Positions 49,749-60,446 of a stretch of DNA of 64,000 bases are shown here, piece by piece. A program made the position numbers and the translations under genes. Origin of the DNA: Endocalyx cinctus. Its lineage: Eukaryota; Ascomycota; Sordariomycetes; Amphisphaeriales; Apiosporaceae. Numbering within the stretch: the first letter of the stretch is position 1; the number at the start of each line of letters is the position of its first letter. Where the stretch lies: positions 1,614,019 through 1,678,018 of the forward strand of contig BCKC01000007.1 in assembly GCA_001600455.1 (NCBI GenBank), given 5' to 3'. The notes under the pieces are model-generated. The model saw only the letters and a program-made list of their open reading frames with translations, was not told the origin of the DNA and searched no databases.

Positions 49749-51114
49749 TCAAGAATATTCCGTTATCTGCAGGTTCAGAAAACCGTGAACTCGCCCACCT
49801 CTGGAGAAGGAGAATCCGCGTACAAAATTTGACAATGAAGGATAATTCTGGCCTCTATAGAGGATAGATGGCTGATAAATAAATAAACGTGACACGATAA
49901 TTGGTGGCGAATCGGTAATGCTAGCGACTATAGGCTTAGTCTGCAAGTGGTGGAGGTATGCTAGCCACGGCGTACTGTAAGTTAAGGTCTAGCCGCATGA
50001 CTTCAGCATGGCTGGGCGAAGAAATTGAGGATATGAGATCTAGAATCTTTCCGAGATCTACCGAGATCCTGCTTCTGGCAATTACTCCGGCGGAGGTGGT
50101 ACATCCAGCTTCTAGACGCGGCGTAGGCAATTCGACGATGTCGAGGCGTACGAACAGGTCGCCAACTACAATATTGAGATGGTTGAAATAGTGGAGATAT
50201 AATGAACTACTAAGGGTTTAGGTGGGAGAGTCGCGATGACCTCAGATAGCGAACCTGGCTGAGGACATCCATATAAGAGAAGATCGTGGCAAGATAATAT
50301 TACCCCAGTCCGTGGTTTATCAGCCTCTAGAGAATCAGCTTCATTAGAGTTATTGATGACTTCACAAACAGCCCGATCCGCTGCATGCCCTATCTTTGGA
50401 TGATCTTTGAAGTCTGCGATACTGTCTAGGATAGCGGTCAAGTGGTACCTATCAACATAACGTAGTTCAGGCGAACTGGTGTGCATATTTCCCCATTAGG
50501 GAATCACTGCGCTAACGGATTCATCTTGGGCGAGAAGATTTTTCGCTTGAAACCAAGCCTCCATGTTGGATGCCCTTGGATTTAGATTTTAATGATACGA
50601 CGAGCTGCTCTAGCTGCACGGAGCGATCAAGAGGCATATGATCTAGGACTAACGGCGGTCTGGAAAGCGAGCTTGACGACGTATCTACGTAAGTGCATTA
50701 CGACAATTTGGATCAACAAGGGTGGGTGACCTAGGGAGGTATGCTATTTTACACCTTCTCAATAAGATGGAGCTTTCTTACCGCTGGTCCGTGGATGAGC
50801 AACTATAGCAGGATTGCAGGCGGTCGCATCGTACTTTAGATACAGGCGCATGAGCGGGTATTATCACAAGCTAGTAATAGGAAGAATATTTAACAAGAAT
50901 ATGAATATGCCCGCTTGCGACGGCGACAAAGAGTACAGGAACGTCGAGGCTTGTTGCGGCGTCTGGTAGCAGTTCCGGTGGAAGCTGGGCGCGAAGCAAA
51001 GTTAGGTTCACGATGTGATGGCGGGAGAGAAGATGGTAGGTTTGGCGACAAACGAACTACTGAGTTTCCTGACTTAGGGGCGCCGGACGATTCATTCTGA
51101 CTGATTGGGAGCAT
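49749..51114 (-). pseudogene. Decayed Zn(II)2Cys6 transcription factor
   Basis: This is the remains of a fungal binuclear zinc-cluster regulator, read on the minus strand. The start (51114) runs through KPRRSCTLCRRRK, the first half of the Cys6 cluster (about 50905-50950). The second half, KVRCDRLQSCYSCS, appears about 70 nt later (around 50800-50835) behind a stretch with no proper GT donor. Further on come WGNMHTSSPELRYVDRYH then LTAILDSIADFKDH (50380-50490) and LLYGCPQPGSLSEVIATLPP (about 50220-50280), typical of the linker before the fungal_trans domain. The frame then shifts at about 50170-50200 (HYFNHLNIVVGDLF in another frame). About 120 or more residues of the fungal_trans core are missing before GVIARSRISVDLGKILDLI, SSPSHAEVMRLDLNLQYA and VASIPPPL (about 49945-50060). 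The last piece, ASITDSPPIIVSRLFIYQ, is in a different frame. Several stops and frame changes make a functional product very unlikely. Confidence 0.82.
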
Positions 51115-52965
51115 CGTACTAGTTATACTCTCAAAGATAAAACTAGTACATCGGTTATTTTTAAATACCGAGTTCAGTATTTTGGATGATGTCTTGCGTA
51201 AGCCTAAGTCGACCGAGGATTTCTGCGGCGCGGGCCCCAGCTCCGTCGTAACATCCTAGCTTCCGGGTCAGACCCGACATAGCCACGGACCGATATCAGA
51301 GATGATCTACTGCTTCATCTGCATGGAGAAGCTGTCATGAAAATGTTGTCAGTTTAGCACCCTTTTAGGCTAGAGAACTGATAGATACATCATCTAGTAT
51401 TCGCAAATTATAACGGGGGAAATTTCATCATAATTACACCTACTAAATCTGCATGTCAGCCCCAACAATTTCGAAGACAGATTTCTTCTCTAATGACTCA
51501 TATTAAATATATTTGGTTTCATTCAGAAATAAATCAACCACATCAACTTGAAAACCATGCTAGCGCCAATCCAAAAAAAAAAAAAAAAGCTTACCGAAGT
51601 CTAAAGAAGGTACAGAGAATTTAAGGATTAGCATAGCTCCCGAATCTCGCACCGAACCTGGCACCAACACTAGTGAAAATGATAGTGATGGAAATATAAT
51701 CGACTAGAATAGGCATGAAGATATCAATAACCCGCGAAACTAGCAGGTTCTTAAGAGATGGTCACGGTCTACGGTTCGTAGCCCTGTTCATTACGGGAGA
51801 ACCGTACCGGAAAATTCTCCTGGAACGAAAGGCATCTCGTCTGTGAATTTCTACGAGCAGCCTGGATAGGCACCCTAAGCTTGCCCCTTCTCAGGCTTTT
51901 TTTTTTTTTGGCCCTGATATTCGTCCCTATTTCAATTGTATTTTATAAGTGCGGCGAGAGACATCACGCTCGTACTGTTGTCAAGGTGTGAAGTTCTAAT
52001 GCGCTTGGTATAGTAGTATCCGGAGAGGAAGTACTAGAACTTTGTTTTGTGATGGATATTTTGAACCTTAGATAGACTAGAAGACCCGAGATATTGAGAG
52101 GAGGTATTGACGCTAATTTGAATGCGAAATAACAATGAAAACATAAGAAGTAAAAGGATTGCATACTATATCCTACCTATACTTACTTCGGTGACATGTG
52201 ATCTATCATTACGATTAACTCTCGTCTAATAGGATACAGCATTGGCGGTGTTGACATCCCTCTCCAACAGTGTGACCATGCCACGCCTGCTTGAGTACTT
52301 GCCGAATCACCATTGCCGCAGACTGCAACGGAATGGGTACTTCGAAGATACATTACTGTATGTATGATTTAAATTACCGTAGCACAACGCCGATCGACAT
52401 ACTACAGCACCTATACATGGATCCCCGGTGTCATCACGTAGCGTTCGGCCTCGACGTTCGCGTAAATACCCAATGGGCAAACAACCCACACGCCAAGTAA
52501 AAGTATGCATCAACACTTGTATCTAAGCAGTTACTACATATGTGACAATGTTTTTTTTTTTTTTTTTTGCTTTTCGGATCCTTTTCTTGAGAGCCTCAAA
52601 TTTATTTGCCTATAAACACCTTTGCAGAAGCTTCTAAGCCATAGATATGAGCAAGTACATTTCCCTCTACACTGCTGTACTATGGTGACGACTATGAAAA
52701 TATGAGATCCATCCTGATGAGATATCTCCCCCACAGCAAATTGTCTAATCCGAAACTGTATGATATTTCAAGTTAGCCATCATATTCCCTGGGCGCTGAA
52801 GAAGGGGTTTGCTTACTTGTAGCATTGGTGTGCGCCTCCAGAACAAGAACACCCATATATCCTTAAAGCCATAGCGAAGATTTAGGAAGCAAGAGCAAAG
52901 CTAAATCCTGGCTCCAAGGGTCAATTCTTCAGATCAGATCAGATCAGATCAGATCAGAGCGCCGA
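51115..52965. other. Intergenic with a possible second gene relic
   Basis: A short GC-rich patch at about 51163-51300 reads on the minus strand as an open piece of about 42 codons (SGLTRKLGCYDGAGARAAEI then LGRLRLTQDIIQN and a stop), directly upstream of the transcription-factor relic. I cannot place its family. The rest is A/T-rich, with T runs at 51898-51909 and 52551-52568. A 69-codon frame at 52291-52500 looks accidental. Confidence 0.4.
52931..52957. repeat. AGATC tandem repeat
   Basis: Five perfect AGATC units and a partial sixth lie just beyond the 3' end of the small Tyr/Pro-rich frame, probably in its untranslated region. Confidence 0.9.
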
Positions 52966-53235
52966 CTAATAATAAGTCTGCTGCTGATAGGTCGGGACCG
53001 AGTAGTAGCCGCTCGGGTACTGTACAATGTACGACTGTCCAGGGAAGCACGGCTGCCGGAGCGGAGGTGGTACATTATTGCCCAGGATCAGATGACTGCT
53101 CATGGGATGCTGAAGACCGGTGATAACCGTACCGTACGGATACTGGTAGGCCATGTAGCCGGACTGATCGGCATAGGGGGGCATGTTCGGCTGCGGGTGG
53201 CAGGAATTGTATGTCGGAGGGTAAAAGTAAGTCAT
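52966..53235 (-). CDS. Possible small Tyr/Pro/Gln-rich protein (89 residues)
   Basis: This is a single open frame with no recognised family. It begins MTYFYPPTYNSCHPQPN and ends YSVPTYQQQTYY. It is rich in Tyr, Pro, Gln and Gly (YADQSGYMAYQYPYG, YIVQYPSGYYSVP) and has no signal peptide or membrane helix. Such composition occurs in small fungal stress or conidiation proteins and in prion-like low-complexity segments. The biased composition on one strand only and the clean stop make it more than a random frame, but it could be an exon of a longer gene. Confidence 0.45.
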   Translation of the reverse strand: MTYFYPPTYNSCHPQPNMPPYADQSGYMAYQYPYGTVITGLQHPMSSHLILGNNVPPPLRQPCFPGQSYIVQYPSGYYSVPTYQQQTYY

Positions 53236-54396
53236 TGCTGCTTTTGAGATGTATTTTTCTCTAGGTTGCTAGGGTGATTTTAAAAGGCGAGTTCTGCTTT
53301 TATATGTTAGAATGCTGCTTCACTAAATGATATAATATTGATGGTGAAAAGAAGACGAACAGAGGAATAGCTATGTAGTTACCTACTTAGCTGTTGGCTA
53401 CTGACGGTTTAAATGATTTTTTATAACCAATATCTAATTATGTTTGTTTATATCGTCAGCTGATGCTCTGTATCCTTATTAAGGAGTATACTCACGTACC
53501 TGCTGACCTTTTTCTTTTGGGTTGTTTGTTTACTTGGCAGGATACTGTTTAGATGATTATCTGCAGTTGCCTGGATATGAACAGACTTTGTTAGAGTAGG
53601 TGGTAGATGAAGAGGTATGATCATAGGTACCTTTAAAAATTGGGTTTGAGTTCTGTGAAAACGAACTTGTATGGATGGAGATGTATGAAGTAGTTGGTAT
53701 GAATTGAGAAAATCTAACGAGGGGAGCATAAGCAATTCTTATTAAGTTGTAAACACGATCATCATTGAATGGAACAGAATACCTTTTATCCTTATTATCT
53801 GACTCCGTTTATTACCTGGCAATTCTCAATCCCCCCATTAAGCAGTAAATGCCCCTGGTATTTACAAGTTGGATCAGCTTATCCATTAACTATTACCCAT
53901 TACCCATTACGGAGTACCCATTGATCATTAACCATTAACTTTTCAACTATCTAGGCCGCCATGTCTTGCTTTGCCTCTTAAGTACTTACCAGGACGTCTG
54001 GAAGTTATCAACATCCATTTAAACTACTTGATGACAAACCCAATGCGACTCATCATGCTTACTGACTTGATCTATTAACAGTACAGATTTGTGATATATC
54101 TCATTATGATAATACTCAAGGCTAGACACATATATCACTTCACCCAAGTCAAAAGGGGAAATAAAACATCACTTGGACAGGTCATCAAATCTTCATTCAT
54201 GTAAATGAGTCCCTGCCTTGGGGAAATATGGTAAAAAAACGAAGCCCATTCATTCCTATGAACTCCCCCAGTATGCCAGTGTAGAGAAGATGAGGCGATT
54301 CAGCGTGCACAAACATCTCTCTATTCATTTTTGCCTTTTTTTATTTTGATGAATTTTTACTTTCATAATGCATGTCACATCCAATCAAGGAGATAT
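53236..54396. other. Intergenic, no gene seen
   Basis: It includes a short array of ATTACCC/ATTAACC-like units with TACGGAGTAC at 53908-53917. The 95-codon frame at 53448-53735 looks accidental. The 3' flank of RPL5 lies at the right end. Confidence 0.5.
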
Positions 54397-55542
54397 TTAC
54401 TCCTCGAGGAGCTCGGCAATTCTGGCCTTAACTCTCTCCTCCTTCTCGGCCTTGGTAGACTTGGGAGTCATGTGCTTCTTGGAGATGGCCTTCCACTCCT
54501 CCTTGCTCTTCTTGGGCTCCTCGTCATCGGGCTTCTTGAAGGGGTCCTCGCGGATAGCGGCGTGGGCCTCGGTGTACATGTCCTCAAGACCGTCGGCCTC
54601 GAGGTCATCGTCGAGGTACTTCTGGAACTGACTCTTGTATCGTTCCTCGTCATCATCGGCGAGCGTCTCCATGTACTCGGCAACGTGGCCACCGAAGATG
54701 TACTTCTTGAGGGTCTCGGCGTCGAGCTCCTCGCTTTCCATATCGAAACCGGGGAATCGGTTCTCGGAGTGGGGGATGAAGATACCACCGTCGGAGGCAC
54801 CCTTCATGGCACCGAAGACACGGGCACCGGTGGAGGTACGGGCAAGACCGACATCGAGGAAGGCCTTGAAGGGACGGCGCTCCTCACCATCCTCCTCGGC
54901 GGCCTCGGTGAGGGTGAACTCTCCATCGGGCTCCTCAACACCAGCGAAGGTCTCGTCGAGGCCGAGCTTCTTCAAGACACGACGAGCGATGAGAAGACCG
55001 GTGGCGTAGGCGGCAGCCCAGTTTGTGAGACCGTGCTCAATACCGTAGGCCTTGAGTTCGTGGGAGTAGGCGGAGGCGAAGACCTTGTCACCACCAATCT
55101 CGGAGGTAACGATCTGCATGATGATGTCGCGGTTGGTGAAGCGGACGACGAGTCGGTACTTGGGCGCATTGTACTTGTTCTTGGCCTGGGTGATCAATCG
55201 CTTACGGGCATAGTAGTCGGTCTTTCCCTCACGACGGCGCTTGTACTTAGTCTGAAAGCGACTATATATCACAATTCAAGTTAGCAAGACATATGGATTT
55301 TGATTTTGATGATGATGAACTGGATAATTAAAGACTTACCTGTAGTACGCGCTGTTCTTGACCAACTTGTGGAAAGGCTGGTAAGATAGAAAGTCCTCAA
55401 GTCAGCAATTTGCGCTTCAGATAGCATATTTCATTCCGAAGCATCTTGCATTGACTTTCACGATCAATTGCAATAAACGCCATTTCTAGCAATTGCAATG
55501 ATTTAAACAAGAAACTTGAATTATTTCAATTCAACTCACCAT
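54397..55542 (-). CDS. RPL5: 60S ribosomal protein L5 (uL18)
   Basis: RPL5 binds 5S rRNA and, with RPL11, enters the 60S subunit as the 5S ribonucleoprotein. Three exons join in frame to 301 residues, the expected length. Exon 1 contributes only the start codon (55542-55540, ATG followed at once by GTGAGT). Exon 2 is 38 nt (55377-55340, PFHKLVKNSAYYS) and exon 3 is 55261-54397. Characteristic stretches are RFQTKYKRRREGKTDYYARK, YNAPKYRLVVRFTNRDI, QIVTSEIGGDKVFASAYSHE, GLTNWAAAYATGLLIARRVL, PFKAFLDVGLARTSTGARVF and IPHSENRFPGFD. The C terminus is the usual Lys-rich helix ending in ARIAELLEE. Strongly biased codons (GAG, AAG, GTC) indicate high expression and also create long false open frames on the opposite strand. 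Confidence 0.97.
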
Positions 55543-56153
55543 TTTGACTGATTTGGCTGATTGTCGACAAAATCAGCTGCGTTGGTCGAAATGTGTTGTG
55601 GTATGAAGAAAGTGTGATAGTTTGGGAAGAGGATGCAATCCTATTTTATTTTGTGCAGTCCCCGTTAATTTTTTTTTTTTTTTGGTGGGCGAAAATTCGC
55701 TTGGTTCCACTGATGCTTCAGCTTGAATCAGCACTTGGGCGGGTGACGAGCCAAGAATTAAGGAGGGGTTTTGAAAAAACACACAGACCACTTTAGATGA
55801 TTCTTGCTCAAGATAATTTATCGATAAGAGTATCATTTAATATCGATAAGGTGTGGCTTTAGCTCGTAAACTCGGCCTGTCGGCTTAGGTAATTGATATT
55901 TTCTTTGAAGTTGCCGAGGTTTACTTCATTTCCTATCTTATCCTATGCTGAACTCATATCGGACATCTATCTACTCCATACATGACAGATTGTTTACAAT
56001 GTTATGGTTGAGGCCAATGAGATATTTTAAAGACGGATATACATAAGATTAGCTGTCTAATTTAGTTTTCGAATTGCTACTAATACTGTTGATAAAAAAC
56101 AAACAAACAGAAGATAGTGATTGATTACTGGTAGATCGATAAGAGTTAAGACT
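55543..56153. promoter_or_regulatory. Divergent promoter of RPL5 and the HAD-hydrolase gene
   Basis: The flanking genes point away from each other. A T run of about 16 (55668-55683) lies roughly 130 bp upstream of the RPL5 start, the kind of poly(dA:dT) tract that keeps ribosomal-protein promoters nucleosome-free in fungi. TATCGATAA-type repeats occur at 55820-55850. Confidence 0.5.
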
Positions 56154-57165
56154 ATGGCAGGCCAAAAGCCCCCTAAGGTGCTGCTATTTGATATGGGGGG
56201 AGTCTGCGTAAGTATCAATTGTATCAGTCATACCTATTCTGAAGGTCAGATTGTTACACATTATACACATTTTCTTTTTTCTTTTTTTCTCTCATAAGTC
56301 TATCGAATTCAAAACATCGAATCGTTTTCTTTTACTTACGTGGATTCAGGTCGTCTCCCCATTTCAAGCAATATTAGACTACGAACTCAGCCTCGGGGTA
56401 CCCCCAGGTTGGGTGAATTACTCTATCTCTAAGACCTCACCTAATGGGTGGTGGCACAGACTGGAGCGGGGGGAGATCCCGATGGACGACGCTTTCTTCG
56501 CCGGATTCTCCCGAGACCTGCACGACCCGACACGGTGGGCGGCATTCATCGAGGCCCAGAAGGCCAAGGACGCGAAACTAGCCAAGAAAATCAAAGACAC
56601 GATACCACCCGTGCCGAGTCTCGACGCTCGTTGGCTGTTCGATGACATGATGCGCATCTCCGCCGCCCCGGACCCTTGGATGTACCCGGCCCTACGGAAG
56701 CTGCGTGAGAGCGGAAAGTTCTTACTGGCCGCTCTTAGTAACACCGTCATCTTCCCCGAGGGCCACGAGCTTTACCGGGCCAACTTTAGGGACGATCCCT
56801 TGCGGAGTCTCTTCGACGTCTTCGTTTCCTCGGCGCACGTCGGTTTACGGAAACCAGATCCTAAGATATACCGGTACGCGCTCGAGGCGGTGGACAAGTT
56901 CGCCAGAGAACACGCGCACGAGGAGCGAGGCCGGCGGCTGGGATGGGCAGAAGGGGTAAAACCCGAAGAAATCGTCTTCCTCGACGATATCGGGGAGAAT
57001 CTCAAAGGTGGTAAGGCGATGGGTTTCGGCACCATCCGGGTCCATCTTGGCAGGGCGTTTGAGGCTGTGCATCAGCTGGAGGCTATTACGGGTTTGCGAC
57101 TTGCCGGCGATCATCCTAGGATACCTGTGGAGCCAAAAATAGGGGTTCTGAAAGCAAAGATATAA
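56154..57165 (+). CDS. HAD-superfamily hydrolase (ACAD10/epoxide-hydrolase N-domain type)
   Basis: Two exons (56154-56207 and 56350-57165, phase 0) encode 289 residues: MAGQKPPKVLLFDMGGVC, then VVSPFQAILDYELSLGVPP. The four HAD motifs are visible: motif I LLFDMGGV with nucleophile Asp13, motif II ALSN (Ser148), motif III RKPDPKIY (Lys about 186) and motif IV VFLDDIGEN (Asp230/231). The cap region between motifs I and II is helical, as in the C1-cap subgroup that includes the N-terminal domain of soluble epoxide hydrolase and ACAD10. Position +2 after the nucleophile is Gly rather than the general acid Asp, as in some members of this subgroup. Substrate is unknown; phosphatase or dehalogenase-like chemistry is a family inference. 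Intracellular, no signal peptide. Confidence 0.88.
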
Positions 57166-59475
57166 CCTCCCGGTCTCCAGCATTTAACAGCTGGTGAGAG
57201 GTATTTGCTTTAAGAAATGAATCATGCATACCCTGGTTGGCTGTTGGTTTCTTTTATCTCTCAAATTTAATCAAAGCGTATATCCCTTTGAGCGTTCACA
57301 CGATGCTAGGCTAGCTAGAAAACAATCCATCGTTATTCCCGTACTCTTCCATCCGACATCAGCTAACTACTAGCCAAAGCTGACCGCTACCTCTACCTGA
57401 GACTGTTCAAAAGGCATTAAGTCCATTCTTCGGAAAATATTCAGAGTCGCCCCGTTGCGATTATTTTTAATCGAGATCAGTTGTCAACTTGCTCTCAGAC
57501 CCTCGCCCCACGACTTTAGACTTAGGTTTGGATCCTCCACGACTGTTAACTACTTATGGAAGTGCAATATGGAAGAAACCCGCTCTCTCCGCACGTACGA
57601 TATCTAAGTATCTGGCCTAACTCCTTTGCACTCTGGAAATCTTTGGAAAACTAGAATCTATATCAAGCTCTACTAAGATGAATTACGACGAAACATTGTT
57701 TCTCGAATCTTGAATTTGGATGAGATTAACCTGAAGTATTTCACCAGTAAACATGGTGCTTACGCAATCCTATGTTTACACTAGACTCGAGAAGAAGACG
57801 GTAAAATCCGTATACCATAGTATCTAGAGTGAAGTGGATTATGTTTGACACATGGTAAAAATTTGTAAAACCCACCTCTTGCAGATAGACCCTTAAAAAG
57901 GTGATTGGCATGGCCAATCCTCAACTCACGATATTTGTTGACTAATGATCAGACAATGTCATGATTCAGGTGGCGCTCTTCGGGCCCTACCCATCTGCCC
58001 ATCTGAAGTACTTATGTATTTAAGTCCTATGGGCAAAATATCACAGCGGAGAAACAACGGGAAAACGATGATCACTGCCGTTCGCGGCCTTTGAGGATGC
58101 TAAGTTCACAGTTTCGTCCGTGCATCGTACAAAAAAAGATTGAAAAATGTTTCTTTGGCCCTGCATTAGTTTGCGCCTCCAATGAAACACTGAAAAAAGG
58201 AAAGAAAACGATGGCGCGTCCATTTCCGCTTTTACCCCAAGATCGACATCGACGAGTTATATCAGTGTTTCTATTACTTTGTCGTCCAATGGTAGCGAAG
58301 GCAATTATCCTCTTGGCCACGTGAATGCTGGACGCTGATCTGCGCGATGTTACACACGCATATAGTCTCAGCGAGGTATGTGCACAAATTGACCAATTAT
58401 CGTTCTTTACCTCTCCCCTGTCATACTCAACTAGGCTTGCCGAATCTCCTATCTCGCTTCGTCTTAGCAAGGATCAAGGATAGAACTTATTCTCCGGGAA
58501 CTCTTCATTTCTCCTAGTGTAAAAGCTCTTGTTGGTCAAAGCGAGAGAAATGCAGTGTGATAGAGAAGGGGAAAAAAATAACAAGAACAAATCCGTATTC
58601 CTCTGGTACCCGGTGCGGCCGTATTTTGGGTTGACATCGTCAAAGCGAAGGAGAACCTTAAACCCGGCTCCATATAATGAAATTGCTTGGCTGTGGGCGC
58701 CCTAGCGTGGCGGCTCTGGAAACGATCAACAACCTCATTTTTAGCCCTAACTGAAAAGGTTACGCAAGCTCGTTTCATTGCTTGCAGCTCATAGCACTTT
58801 TTTGCATCTTCTAAGCGCAAGGCTACGACCCTGATTTCTGCGACGATGCCTATCGCGAGAAAGAAACTAGAGAGTGGCTAAAAAAAAAACTGTGGGCAAG
58901 GGAATTTACCCCCTGGGGACTCGGACTGAGAAACACGAGCTTATCCTTGTGTAACTTTTCGTTTCTCCTTTCCATACCATGTTCGATTCCTATTTCGTTC
59001 TTGAAGTGGGCAGATAGGACGAGAAAGGATGGACGTGCTGAGTTATTTTCGGTTTTTATTCACATCGAATTTGAAAATCTGATGGCGATAGTTTCCTAAG
59101 ACGGAGAATGGGGAATAGGAACGAAAATTTTCCGATAGTATCGTCGTGGAGAGAAAAAAATGTATATATAATTCTTAATCTTCCAATCTGTTTTCCTTTA
59201 TTTCTCAGATCATCATCAGCATCATCCCCTTCCGTCGATCTTCAGTGTCTCTTGACCTTCGCTCCTCATCCTACATAAGCTGCCTTCTATCGTGCATCGT
59301 ACCACTCGCTATATCATCTTCTAGATACAGAATCTGTGATTCTCACTATCGAAATTCACTTACTGTCTAATCTAATTAATATCAACTACTTTACTTTGAG
59401 CCATACCGCTCCTTTTCTTTCTCTCACATACCTAAACAAGAAGCCGATTAAAAGAACCAGCCTATTACTCTCAAA
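57166..59475. promoter_or_regulatory. Intergenic and long upstream region of the peroxidase gene
   Basis: No recognised gene lies here; the minus-strand frames at 58072-58470 and 58536-58820 resemble nothing and have random composition. A TATATATA element at 59162-59169 about 310 bp before the peroxidase start, followed by pyrimidine-rich sequence, is a plausible core promoter with a long leader. Confidence 0.45.
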
Positions 59476-60446
59476 ATGCTAGGATTCGCTCGTTCCGCTC
59501 CCATCGTCAACCTCCTCGCCGGGCTCGTCTCCCGCCAAGCGACGGACTCGTGCCCGACCGTCTGGACAGAGGTGGCGACGGACCTGAAGGCCCTCTTCGT
59601 CGAGTCGGACGGCACCTGCACGGACTCGGCGCGAGCCTCCATCCGTCTCGCCTTCCACGACTGCTTCCCCGGCTCGTGCGACGGCTCGATCATACTCGCT
59701 GGCGAGTGCACCGATCGGGGCGAGAACACGCAGCTGGTCGACATCTGCTCGACCCTCGGAGACAAGGCTACCAGCTTTGGCGTCGGTACCGCCGACATGA
59801 TCCAATTTGCCGCAGGTGAGTTTTTCTTTTCCTTTATCTTCTCTTCTTATATCAACATGATCTAACGTGTCCTACGAAAAAAAAAATAGCAATGGGAATT
59901 GCGTCCTGCCCCGGAGGACCTCAAATCTCTTTCAAAGCCGGTCGCGAGGACTCCTCGACGGCGAACGCGGAGAACCAACTGCCGTCGCCCAACGACTCGG
60001 CCGAAGACCAGATTTCCGCCTTCACGGCGAAAGGATTTACCGCGACGGACTTGGTGGCTCTCGTCGGCGCCCACAGCGCCGCCAAGGACCTCTCGGGTAA
60101 CGCGCTGGACTCGACGGTCGGCGACCTCGACACCACTTTCTACACCGAGACGGCCGACGGCAGCATCGACGCCAGCTTGAACAGCGACCTCTTCTTGAGT
60201 AACTCGACCGAGACGAGCGACACCTGGGCCTCCATGGAGTCGGGCACCACTTGGATCGACGCATTCGTGCCAGCGTAAGTTTATTCTTCTTCCCCTCTCT
60301 CTTCCCCTTTGCCTGTCTATTAAACATCGGAACCTAAATGCTGATATAATCCCCGGCAAAACAGTATGGAGAAGATGAGTCTCCTTGGAAACGACGAGGC
60401 TAGCTTGACCGATTGCTCGAGCGTTATCACTGCTGCATTCGCTTAA
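59476..60446 (+). CDS. Secreted class II fungal heme peroxidase
   Basis: Three exons (59476-59815, 59890-60274 and 60365-60446) encode 268 residues. The N terminus is a secretion signal (MLGFARSAPIVNLLAGLVSR, with the mature protein starting near residue 20). The distal heme side is IRLAFHDCFPGSCDGSIIL, with Arg57, His61 and the calcium ligand Asp62. The proximal heme ligand is His175 in DLVALVGAHSAAKD. The second calcium site continues as ALDSTVGDLDTTFY. Cysteines (SCPTVW, GTCTD, HDCF, SCDG, GECTD, DICS, ASCPGG, LTDCSS) fit the class II disulfide set. It is short compared with basidiomycete lignin or manganese peroxidases (about 340 residues), as is usual for ascomycete generic class II peroxidases. 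It would use H2O2 to oxidise phenolic substrates outside the cell. Its specific substrate, and any role in lignin or host attack, cannot be told. Confidence 0.9.

Noticed and set aside
54331..55284. Long plus-strand open frame (317 codons) across the RPL5 region
   Set aside because: It is antisense to RPL5. The strong codon bias of RPL5 removes stops on the other strand, and the Leu/Gly/Val-rich translation has no protein-like features.
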